The notes beneath the pieces were generated by a model. That model saw only the letters and a list, made by a program, of their open reading frames with translations. It made no database searches and was not told where the DNA came from. A program made the position numbers and the translations under genes. This document shows, piece after piece, positions 55,661 to 64,000 of a DNA stretch of 64,000 nucleotides (within the stretch, counting starts at the first letter, position 1; each line of letters opens with the position of its first letter). The DNA lies in assembly GCA_026075535.2 (NCBI GenBank), contig AP026548.1, forward strand, positions 7,750,001-7,814,000. The letters are read 5' to 3'. Source of the stretch: Tricholoma matsutake. Taxonomy: Eukaryota > Basidiomycota > Agaricomycetes > Agaricales > Tricholomataceae.

Positions 55661-57580
55661 CTAAAACAACATACTTTTGACTGGTGAGTATGAGTTTCCA
55701 AGCTTCTTGAGGATGGGTGTGAGATGGTTGGTGACCTCATGCTTGAGCACCATATAAGGCTTGGACTCATTGGGATTACCATGCATTGTATAAACATGGA
55801 CCTTGCCTACAACCTTGCCCTGCCGGTCATCAACATCCATGTGGTCACCAAAATTATAAACATTTCCAAGTGCATGGCCACGTAAGATGCCACCTGTGGT
55901 ACGAGATGCTCCATGTCGACCAGGAGGGCTGTGAGGAGGGCTCACCATCACAACATCTGACCTATTTTAAATAAACCAATATATTAAATAAACAAGTATA
56001 CCTACCATTTGGAGACACTTCATGTCGACCAGGAGGGCTGTGAGGAGGGCTCACCATCGCAACATCTGACCTATTTTAAATAAACCAATATATTAAATAA
56101 ACAAGTATACCTACCATTTGCTGGCTGGTCACCAACTACGTTGTTCCTGTCATCAGTCATTATAACATCTAATACATGGAGAGGTATACAATACAAATTA
56201 AAGATTGATGACAAGTTACACTTACCTGGGTCAGCTGAAATACTGACAGTGGTGGTGGCCATAGTGTTGGTGGTGGTGTGTGAGGCAGTCGGGGTAGTGT
56301 TGGTGGCTGTAGTGGCGGTGGCCGCAGTGCTGGGGACAGAAGTGGTGGGGGCAGCCTCATTGTCATTTGCCTTGTCGTTGTCAGCACCCTTCTTGTACTT
56401 GTTGTTGTTGTTGTTGTTGTCACTGTTGTCATCATTGTTGCCGTTGTTGTTGTTGTTGCCATTGTTGCCTTGGTTGTTGTTGTTGTTGCCATTGGTCTCA
56501 TTGTTGTCCTCGTTGTTGTCCTCATTGTTGTCCTTGTTGTTGTCCTCATTGCCCTAGTTGTTGTTGTTGTTGTTCTCCTCGTCCTCATCCTCGTCCTCGT
56601 TGTCCTCATCACCCTGCTTGTCGTTGTTGTTGTTCTCATTGTCCTCCTTCTCCACCTCATCCTCATTGTCCTTGTTGTCCTTGTTGTCCTCCTCCTCCTC
56701 CTCATCACCTGAGTTAGTGTCCTTCTTCTTCTTGTCATCCCTCTTCTTGTTGTTCTTGTTGTTCTCCTCATCATCTATGGTGGTCATGCTGGTCATGCTG
56801 GTCATTGTGGTCTCACTGGTGGGGTCATCCATCTCGTTGTCGCCTCCAGTGTTGTTGTTGCTTTTGTTGTCACTCCTGGCACTGTCCTCGTGGCGTGGCT
56901 CGAGTGTGGTCTTGCGGCGTTGCCTCGAGGTTGCCTGAGTGAAGGGAGGGGGGATGGTGGCACCACCAGTCCTGGCTTGCTTTGGGGGGGCAACAGCGAT
57001 GCCACTGCATTTGAGCAGGGCTTCTGTTCTAAATATAACATCATTAGTAAAATTAAAATAAAACAAAAACAAAAAAGAACTGGAAAGGAAATGAAAAGCG
57101 AAAGAAAAGAAGAAAAACCACTCACCTGGTGAGATGAGATGGCTCTTGGGCAGCCGCATCCTCAGCGGCTCGCATAGTGGAAGTTTTTCGACTACAAAGA
57201 CTTTGTGAGCGACGGTAAGGGGAGGGTGACGATACGTACTTTTTTTTGTTGTTTTTTCCCTTCTTGGGCTTTGGTTCCTCCCCTTTCCTCTTCTTCCCTT
57301 TCTCAACCCTCTTTTCTGTTGTGTTCTCATCCGCTTTCTTCTTCTTCTTGGCTTTTGCAGCCTTGTCGTCAACTGTGGAGATGGCACGCTTATGGCCAGC
57401 ACGGGTCGTTGTAGCAGTGGAAGCAGGGGGCAAAGCGGCCCTCTTGTGGCTGCTATGGGTCTTGGAGGTCGAAGAGCAGGTGGAGGGCATATCAGCGGCG
57501 AGAGTGTTGGGTTGTGGTGCTGGGAGCGAGGGAGTACATGGTGGGGGATGTAGTGGGATGGTGCGAAAAATTAATGCCAT
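55661..57580 (-). pseudogene. Upstream low-complexity exons of the KDZ D gene
   Basis: First exon 57580-57125 (Ala/Pro/Lys-rich, KKKKKADENTTEKRVEKGKK) ends at a GTGAGT donor. The next exon from 57030 contains SGIAVAPPKQARTGG, then long acidic and Asn runs (EDNKDNKDNEDEVEKEDNEN) through 56300 with a TAG at 56554. Further exons include TASHTTTNTMATTTVSISAD (56280) and PPGRHGASRTTGGILRGHAL, GDHMDVDDRQGKVVGKVHVY (55940-55790). A 75-bp segment around the PPGRHGAS exon is duplicated at 56020-56100. Whether all belong to one transcript is unproven. Confidence 0.5.
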
Positions 57581-57690
57581 GTCACCACAGTATTACTATT
57601 GTTTCAATAATAGAATGTACCTAATAATAGACCTTATCTAATTGGCCTGGCTGACATGACATGTAGCATTGGTTGCAGTACCTTAACAAT

Positions 57691-57778
57691 GGCTGCTTGG
57701 TGTAATGGTATTGTGCGTCGAAACTTTCACACATGCTTATAATATCACTGGTTCGAGTCCTGTGTGTTGCATTATTTT
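57691..57778 (+). other. tRNA-like module facing the right end (KDZ D)
   Basis: A-box-like TTGGTGTAATGGTATTG, perfect B box GGTTCGAGTCC (57750-57760), then ATTATTTTG. Same A-box type as the left-end modules of A-C, all at GAGGTC ends. Confidence 0.65.
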
Positions 57779-58058
57779 GCTAAGCTCAAATGGTCTGTTC
57801 AGATGTATGCGGACTGTCCTTGCTGGTCCTTGCTCGTACTTGCTGTCTGATCTTGGATGCGGATGGCTGAAATCCGTGGAATCCAAGTAAAAAGTGTGGA
57901 ATCTGAGCTAGTCCGTGCGGACTGTCTGCCCCTGTTGCATAACTAAAACTGTTCATTAGATGGGATGTAAATCTATATGGAGTCCGTGCAGATCCATGCA
58001 GAGTCCATGCAATTCCGCACAGATCTGCATGGAACATAGGGGGCAGTGTAAAGACCTC

Positions 58059-59457
58059 CAAAGTCTACCCACTGACACCGAAAGAACAAGAGAAACTCAA
58101 TGAGTTTCTAGACGAAAACCTGGAAAAAGGATACATCCAACCATCAAAATCACCCATGGCATCCCCATTCTTCTTCGTGTCAAAGAAGGATTCTGATGCT
58201 CTACGACCTTGCCAAGACTATCGTTATCTGAATGAAGGAACGATCTGGAACAACTACCCTCTACCGCTGATCGGAGACCTCTTGGACAAGCTGAAAGGAG
58301 CAAGATTTTTCATGAAACTCGACATTCGATGGGGATACCATAATGTACATATAAAGAAAGGAGACGAGTGGAAGGCAGCATTCAAGACTAACCGAGGGCT
58401 ATTCGAGCCAATGGTGATGTTCTTTGGACTGTGCAACTCACCAGTAACATTCCAGGCCATGATGAATGATCTCAGCTGAGACATGCTAGATGAAAGATGG
58501 CTCGTCATCTACATGGATGACATCCTGATCTTCTCAAAGATGGAAGAAGAACACCAAATAAGGACCGAAAGAGTCCTCGAACGATTACGACAATGTGATC
58601 TCTACCTGAAAATAGAGAAGTGCAAATTCAATGTACAGGAAGTCGACTTCTTGGGCATGATCATCAGGCCCAACAAACTTGCAATGGACAACACGAAGCT
58701 GGCTGGGATCAAGGACTGGCCCACGCCAAAGACAGTGAAGGATGTAAGATCCTTCCTAGGATTTGGGAACTTCTACCGAAGATTCATTGGATACTTCATG
58801 GATCTGGCTAGACCGCTGAATGATTTGACGAAGAAGAACCAAAAATTCGAATGGATGAATGACTGCCAGCAGTCGTTTGATGTGCTAAAGAGGAAGTTCA
58901 ACGAAGCCCCAGTGCTGCTGATGCCAGATGCAATGAAGCCATTTGTGGTGGAATCTGATGCCTCAAAGTTTGTGACAGGTGCAGTACTCAGACAACAGGA
59001 CACCAACAGAGACTGGCACCCATGTGGCTACATCTCACATTCTTTCAATGAAGTGGAAAGAAATTATGAGATATATGACAGGGAACTACTGGGAGTAATC
59101 CGAGCACTAGAGACATGGAGACACTACCTACAGGGGACGCCATTCCCTGTGATGGTACTATCCAATCACAAGAACCTGATGTACTTCCATCAGGCCCAGA
59201 AACTGAACCGACGACAGGCTAGATGGAGCATCTACCTGTCACAATTCAACCTGAAGCTGCAACATGTACCAGGATCACAGATGGTACAATCCAACACCCT
59301 ATCAAGGAGGGCAGATCATGTAGCCAAAGAAGACACAGATAACGAGGACAAGACCGTCCTCACAGACGAGTTATTTGTGAGAACAATTGATGCTGAACTC
59401 CAGGGAGCCCTGGTCTCAGCAATAATGAAGGACGACCTCGTGAATGAAGCTTTATGA
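58059..59457 (+). pseudogene. Reverse transcriptase and RNase H of Gypsy-1
   Basis: The frame runs [83 protein letters not shown] at 58477, then [13 protein letters not shown] (YMDD at about 58510), [31 protein letters not shown] and [20 protein letters not shown] (RNase H). The polymerase motifs are complete, but RNase H has LSNHKNL where LSDHKNL is usual and QSNTLSRR where a D precedes LSRR, so two of its four acidic residues are Asn. Ends TGA at 59455. Confidence 0.93.
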
Positions 59458-60247
59458 GCCCTGAAAAACAATGGAACTCCCCCAATCAAATCTGCATTGG
59501 AGGACTGGAAATTTGAAGATGGTCTGCTCTTTTTCAAAGACAGATGCTATATGCCACAGGACGAAACCCTCCACTGAGCAATCATACAGAAATACCATGA
59601 TAGCATCACGACAGGGCACCCTGGACAATGGCAAATGATCGAACTGATCTGACGAGACTACTGGTGGCCAGGAATGGCCAATTTCATAAAGAAATATGTC
59701 AAAGGCTGTGCAAAATGCCAGCAAATGAAGATCAACACACACCCGACGACCCCACCACCGACACCAATATCATCCGATGCCAGCAGACCATTCGAGCTGG
59801 TAACGACAGATTTCATTATGGACCTGCCCATAATAAACGGATTTGACTCAATCATGGTCATGGTAGACCATGGTCTTACGAAGGGAGTAATTTTTATCCC
59901 TTGCGTGAAGACGATCAATGCACTTGGCACCGTGGACCTCTACCTGTGCCATGTGTACACAAGATTTGGACTCCCCGGAAGAATCATCTCAGACAGAGAC
60001 CCTCGATTCGTGTCCAAAATCTTCCAAGAACTTGGATGACTGCTCAGAATCAAGCTATCCAAGAGCACCGCCTATCACCCCCAGACCGATGGAGAAACAG
60101 AGCGAGTAAACCAAGAGCTAGAGGTTTACCTCCACATGTTCTGTTCGAACAAACCAGAAGATTGGGAGTGTTATCTCCCAACAGCAGAATTTGCGCATAA
60201 CCAGAAGACGCACTCTGCAGAAAAACATTCGTCGTTTTACTTGATGG
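59458..60247 (+). pseudogene. Integrase of Gypsy-1
   Basis: HHCC finger: AIIQKYHDSITTGHPGQW ... [15 protein letters not shown] (59578-59730), split by TGA at 59575 and 59650, both at expected arginines. Catalytic core: [16 protein letters not shown] (D), [16 protein letters not shown] (D), TGA at 60037, then KSTAYHPQTDGETERVNQEL (E), AEFAHNQKTHS. A frameshift at about 60243-60285 leads to the C-terminal frame. Confidence 0.9.
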
Positions 60248-60838
60248 ATGGGATATCAACCACGCGCTATCCCCACCCCTTATGAAAAGACGAACATGCC
60301 AGCTGCCAAACAGAGAATCCAAGAACTTCTCTCTGCGAGAAGGGAAGCTCTTGCCATGCACGAACTAGCCAGACAGGCTATGGCCACCCAAATGAAGGGG
60401 CAATATGAACTGTTCAAGGTTGGAGAACAAGTATGGCTTGACTCCAAGAACCTGAAGATTGGCTACCCAACGAGAAAATTGGTGCCAAAACAAGAAGGGG
60501 CCTTCGTGATTGAAGACGCCCTGTCAAGAATGACATACCGATTGAAACTGCCGCCGAGATGGAAGATCCACCCAGTATTCTGTGCGGCTTTACTCATGCG
60601 ATACCATGAGAATGACACTCATGGGCAAAACTTCCTGACTCCACCACCCAACCTCATGGAAGGAGAAAATGAATACGAGGTGGAAGTGATCATCACACAC
60701 AAGAAGCACGGCAAGACACACTGTTACCTCGTGAAATGGGTTGACTACCCGACATCCAAAAACACATGGGAACCTGAATCAAACCTAAAGAATGCCCCCA
60801 AGATCCTGATGGCATATAAGGAGAGGTACCACCTCTGA
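60248..60838 (+). CDS. Integrase C-terminal part and chromodomain of Gypsy-1
   Basis: 196-codon open block: YEKTNMPAAKQRIQELLSAR, VGEQVWLDSKNLKIGYPTRK, KLPPRWKIHPVFCAALLMRY, and a chromodomain YEVEVIITHKKHGKTHCYLV...WVDYPTSKNTWEPESNLKNA at about 60680-60790. Chromodomains direct chromovirus integration to particular chromatin. Part of the pol polyprotein, not a separate gene. Confidence 0.85.
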   Translation: MGYQPRAIPTPYEKTNMPAAKQRIQELLSARREALAMHELARQAMATQMKGQYELFKVGEQVWLDSKNLKIGYPTRKLVPKQEGAFVIEDALSRMTYRLKLPPRWKIHPVFCAALLMRYHENDTHGQNFLTPPPNLMEGENEYEVEVIITHKKHGKTHCYLVKWVDYPTSKNTWEPESNLKNAPKILMAYKERYHL

Positions 60839-60859
60839 TGGAAACCCAAAACCCCCCTT

Positions 60860-61608
60860 TCTTCCCGCAACGACACTCCTGAATATGCCTGCCAAACGAC
60901 GATTCACCCGAGAATACCTATGAAACCGATTGAATGCTGACACCCTTCGCGTTCACCTCGCCCACAATCCACCAAAATACCATCTAGCCAGGATGTGCTT
61001 CTACTATGCTAGCACTATTGAACAGATGGAATGAAATCTAGAAGAAGCAATGAACGATGCAGATGCCCTGGGGATCAAACAGACGATCCAGGAAATGATT
61101 GCACCATGGTCAGACAGACCGAGAATAGCTGAGGAGAGGCCTCACACCCCTTTAGGTCGACACAGAGAGCCACCGACCTTGCTCTTGCCATTCAGCGAGC
61201 AGAGCGACAGAGATGAATGACAAGCTCCCTCTGGAGACTCCTCCCATTCTATGAAGAACCTGAAGATCGTGCCTGGGGCACCCGAAATAATTGATCTGAC
61301 CACCCCCGAACCCAAACCGAAGACCACCCAACCACCTTGGTCCCCTCCACACATGAGACACGCCAGATGTTTCATCTGCCAGCAGATAGGCCACTTCGGC
61401 CTGAATTGCCAATGATACGTTTGCAGGTATTGCAAACAGCGAGGCCCCAGACATTATAGGATGAACTGCCTGGAGAAACCTCAGAAAGATCGAGAAACCA
61501 ATCAAAGAGAAGCTGAGCACAACCAGCAGCTCTTCTTTGACTCACAATATGATGACTTCAATGATGATGCAATGGGAAACATGACGGGAGAGCCCTATGG
61601 AAGGATTT
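60860..61608 (+). pseudogene. Extra ORF after pol with two zinc knuckles
   Basis: In one frame from about 60880: RRFTREYL, TGA, NRLNADTLRVHLAHNPPKYH, ARMCFYYASTIEQME, TGA, NLEEAMNDADALGIKQTIQE, a Pro-rich linker, HARCFICQQIGHFGLNCQ (CX2CX4HX4C, about 61362), TGA, and CRYCKQRGPRHYRMNC (second knuckle), then an Asp/Asn-rich end and TAA at 61607. All internal stops are TGA. A nucleic-acid-binding accessory protein is suggested; Gypsy elements normally have the knuckle in Gag instead. Confidence 0.65.
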
Positions 61609-61611
61609 AAG

Positions 61612-61975
61612 AAGAAAGCTCAAAAACGATGGCATGACAAGACAGACCCATGCTCACAGGAATCATGATCACCATTGTCATTGGCAAGACCCTAGCTGCA
61701 GCAGCAGCCCTGACCTTCGCATTTTGCCTCTATGCCATCTTCTGACCAAGTCCCGAACCCCCGATTACAGACATTGAATTTGCCATCCTGCAACGCCCCC
61801 CTTTCAATGATACCACCGACTCCTTGACACCACTGCCTAGGGCAGCATGAACTAGAAGAACCCGATCATGGTCCGAGTTTGGACATGAATTATTCCTCCA
61901 CCACACCCCTCGACCCTGACCCGCCCACATATCCAGACCACAACTGATCAGACCATGGAGGAGAGATGAAGATTT
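61612..61975 (+). pseudogene. Short ORF with a membrane segment before the 3' LTR
   Basis: The frame reads PMLTGIMITIVIGKTLAAAA and ALTFAFCLYAIF, about 24 hydrophobic residues, then TGA, SPEPPITDIEFAILQRPPF, TGA and TRRTRSWSEFGHELFLHHTP. A single transmembrane helix with a short tail is likely. It sits where env-like genes occur in some Gypsy elements, but nothing else supports an envelope. Confidence 0.45.
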
Positions 61976-62015
61976 AGGTCAAAGTGTGGGACTTTCGACC
62001 ATAGCGGGGGGGTGA

Positions 62016-62517
62016 TGTTACAATTTTCCTTGTAACTCATGGAACCCAACCGACCCGACATACCCAATGATCCCCTCCAGACAGGAGGCACTCCTGATTC
62101 ATGCTTAGAGCATGTCCTTGACATCGGATCCTTGACATCGGATCCATGACATCAGATGCCTCATGCTAGGCATGAGGCTTATTGTTTCTATTCTTATTTG
62201 ATACGCATCTATCTTTCCGATTGGACGATAAGGACCTCCCTTGTAGTATAAGTACTGCAACTCGTAGTAGGGATGTCCTTAGTTTAGATCTAGGCAATCT
62301 ACAGCTTTAACTTGTGAACTTGCGAACTTACTCGAAACCACTAAGGAAGCTGCTTAGTGCGTGAACCTGAACGACTCTATGCAGAAGGCCTGCTAGAGTG
62401 CACTATCCATCTTACGTCAGACACTCCGAGTAAGACTAGTGCCAAATGACTTGTTGAGGAAGCACCTCATCAAATGACATCGACTAGATTGAGTGGTTAA
62501 GGCTTCGCCCCTTAACA
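62016..62517 (+). repeat. 3' LTR of Gypsy-1
   Basis: 502 bp, TGTTACAA...CTTAACA, preceded by a purine tract AGCGGGGGGGTGA. It has a triplicated short CTTGACATCGGATC-type unit at 62115-62150 and lacks about 140 bp present in the 5' LTR. Confidence 0.9.
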
Positions 62518-64000
62518 GACATAGACTTGACTTTAATCTGCCAATCCAAACCTCCTTCTACTCCAACCTCAGTTCTCTAACAGTCTGAACTCCATTCGAC
62601 TTGACCTCCAGTCTCCCTCTGAAGTTCTAACCTCATCTGAACTTAACCTAAGTCTCCGTACTCCTTCCTGCATTTACCCACACTTTCCCGCTCCTACCTC
62701 CAAACCTTTAACTTGAAATTAGGACACCAGATGAGGTGAAGGGTGCAGCTTCTTACAAGCTGAAGCCAAGTCCTTTCTGTTTCCCCTCCCGCAGAATCTG
62801 CAACGACCCAACAACCTTCTGTAAACAACACCCACACTGTCCGATCGGATTCCGATGAACCTTCCAGGATCAGTTCCTAACAGTATATATGAACTCACAC
62901 TTCACTTGTCCAATTCCTCTCTATGACCCCTACCGAGACCCGCCAGCGCACAACAAGAAATTCCCAATGCGCCAGTACTATTCCAGGGATCTCTGCAATC
63001 CAGCGATCCACCCTTTCTGACCCTCAACCCGCCACTGCTTTTGGAGTGTCTTCCAGACCCTCAAACATCTTCCAACAAATCGGCTCAGGAGCCCCCTCAA
63101 TCAGTGCCAATCTCATGTCCACCCATGCCCTGCACCCTTCTGCCAACCCAGAAGGTTTTTGATCAAGAACTCCCCTTGAGTACGTAGGGGGCATCAACCA
63201 GCCTGAACCCTTTGGGTTGGAAGATCCTGGTCTAGAGGATGGACCCCCCGGCAGACCCGATGACCCTAGTGGTCCTGACGGCCCTGGGGGTGACCCTGAT
63301 CACAATGATCCTGAGGATCAACCTCCCGCGGGGGAAAACCCTGACCCCAGGGGATAGGTTCATAGATGTCCTTTACAACCTCTTGGAGAGTATCTGCACC
63401 CTTCGTCAGAATAACACACCCAAGACCAAGAAAATCAAAGTTTGTGACCCTGACACTTTCAATGGCGCCAATCTGAAGAAACTTAGAGACTTCCTAGTCT
63501 CCTGCAATCTTCATTTCCGCGACCGTCCACACATATTTTCCTCTGATGAGAAAATGATCATATTCATCCTTTTGTATCTTAAGGGATTGGCTCTCAGTTG
63601 GTTTGAGCCTGGTCTGAATGACCTGACAGATTCCGCACACTGGATGTGGGACTATGAAGCTTTCCTCGCTGAGCTGGAAAGCAACTTTGGTCCACACAAC
63701 CCGGTTGGAGACGCAGAAAAAGCTCTCTCTGACTTAGCGATGAAGAAAGGTGGTTGTATCATGAAATATAACGTTGACTTCTGGGAATTAGCTTCTAGGG
63801 TCAACTGGAATGAAGCAGCCCTTCATGACCACTATTTCCCCAGTCTTCCACTCTGGCTTTGCATAGAAGTTCTCCAGGGTGGTAAACCCAATACTCTTGC
63901 AGAACTGCGCTTGAAAGCGCAGGACAGCGATGACATCTACTGGATGCAAGAAGATGAATCCCATTTTGAAACAAAGAATTCCAGTAATGTCACTAACTCT
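62518..64000 (+). pseudogene. Gag of a second Gypsy element (Gypsy-2), truncated by the window end
   Basis: After a 400-bp leader, the ATG at 62923 opens a Pro/Ser-rich N-terminal region (MTPTETRQRTTRNSQ...) with TGA at 63160 and a frameshift near 63355. From 63350 the frame reads GDRFIDVLYNLLESICTLRQ, KKIKVCDPDTFNGANLKKLR, YLKGLALSWFEPGL, FLAELESNFGPHNPVGDAEK and GGKPNTLAELRLKAQ, a typical mushroom Ty3/Gypsy gag capsid region. It continues past 64000. Its 5' LTR is probably the sequence left of Gypsy-1 at 48673. Confidence 0.8.

Larger units (their letters stand above)
52110..58058 (-). mobile_element. KDZ transposon D inserted in Gypsy-1 pol
   Basis: Left end CAGTAATTTACACTGCCCC and right end in reverse GAGGTCTTTACACTGCCCC, followed by ATATGTTCC/CTATGTTCC. 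Flanked by a perfect 8-bp duplication CAAAGTCT (52102-52109 and 58059-58066). Removal restores [13 protein letters not shown]. Subterminal GTGGAGTCCGCA-type repeats lie at 52138-52390 and 57800-58030, and a tRNA-like module faces the right end (57691-57778). One long multi-exon transposase gene fills the interior on the minus strand. The 8-bp duplication matches KDZ/Zisupton elements. Confidence 0.9.
48674..62517 (+). mobile_element. Ty3/Gypsy chromovirus, Gypsy-1, with two LTRs
   Basis: LTRs at 48674-49314 and 62016-62517 both begin TGTTACAATTTTCC and end CCCCTTAACA. Internal order: gag, protease, reverse transcriptase, RNase H, integrase, chromodomain, then an extra zinc-knuckle ORF and a short membrane-type ORF. 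Pol is split by KDZ transposon D. Many in-frame TGA stops make it inactive. Flanks AACAT and GACAT suggest a 5-bp target duplication with one change. Confidence 0.9.

Noticed and set aside
56169..56774. Plus- and minus-strand frames of pure Thr/Arg or Val/Leu/Ser in the trinucleotide tract
   Set aside because: These are shadow frames of the Asn/Asp/Glu-coding repeat of the KDZ D gene.
57691..57778. A genuine tRNA gene
   Set aside because: The boxes are good but I could not fold a full acceptor stem and cloverleaf, and equivalents sit at fixed positions in other KDZ-type elements, so it is treated as a tRNA-derived module.
61612..61975. A retroviral-type envelope gene
   Set aside because: Only one hydrophobic segment in a very short, broken frame; no signal peptide, cleavage site or glycoprotein features.
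48674..62517. TGA stops in Gypsy-1 as evidence for TGA recoding (a changed genetic code)
   Set aside because: The host regulator uses TGA as its normal stop, the TGA sites match arginine rather than tryptophan in the clear cases, and CGA to TGA by CpG deamination explains the pattern more simply.
1..64000. A TET/JBP dioxygenase gene linked to the KDZ elements
   Set aside because: I looked for it because of the known KDZ-TET/JBP association in mushrooms, but no frame shows a convincing HxD...H dioxygenase core.

Overview
This window looks like chromosomal DNA of a basidiomycete fungus, probably an Agaricomycete. The evidence is many short introns of about 50 nt, a fungal Zn2Cys6 regulator of agaricomycete type, and transposon families typical of that group: KDZ elements with CxC5/CxC6-like cysteine clusters, Plavaka, BED-finger hAT, fungal Helitrons and chromodomain Ty3/Gypsy elements. 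It is almost entirely nested, decayed transposable elements. I see one intact host gene, a 17-exon Zn2Cys6 transcription factor at 23.7-26.9 kb.

Layout: 1-4.4 kb is mostly unassigned sequence with one spliced-looking unknown gene remnant. A second unknown minus-strand gene runs from about 12.6 kb down to 4.4 kb and is split by two copies (A, B) of a 2-kb non-autonomous KDZ-type element. A Helitron covers 12.6-23.2 kb (Rep, PIF1-type helicase, USP-like peptidase region, RNase H gene) and is itself split by a 1-kb repeat. The host regulator follows, then a small inverted-repeat element, a Gypsy integrase/chromodomain fragment with a 31-G tract, an unknown spliced minus-strand gene (29.2-31.1 kb), and a Plavaka transposase (31.3-37.8 kb) split by a hAT-like element and by KDZ element C. 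A second KDZ transposase (40-44.9 kb, minus) and a BED-hAT transposase (44.9-48.3 kb, minus) each carry an insertion. From 48.7 to 62.5 kb lies a full Gypsy element with two LTRs. Its pol gene is interrupted by a 5.95-kb KDZ transposon, and the Gypsy element in turn seems to sit inside another Gypsy element whose gag runs off the window at 64 kb.

Most insertion boundaries were fixed by removing the insert plus one copy of an 8-bp (or 3-bp) target duplication and seeing the host reading frame restored exactly.

The most unusual material is inside the KDZ-type elements. Their two ends differ (GAGGTC end versus CAGTA end). Most ends carry an end-specific tRNA-like module pointing outward and followed by a T tract. 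The 2-kb non-autonomous copies hold no coding sequence but contain ordered arrays of conserved hairpins and intron-like units. One hairpin class is shared with the unrelated hAT-like element, which suggests a structured, possibly spliced non-coding RNA. In-frame stops in the Helitron and Gypsy element are almost all TGA at arginine positions, as expected from CpG deamination of CGA codons.
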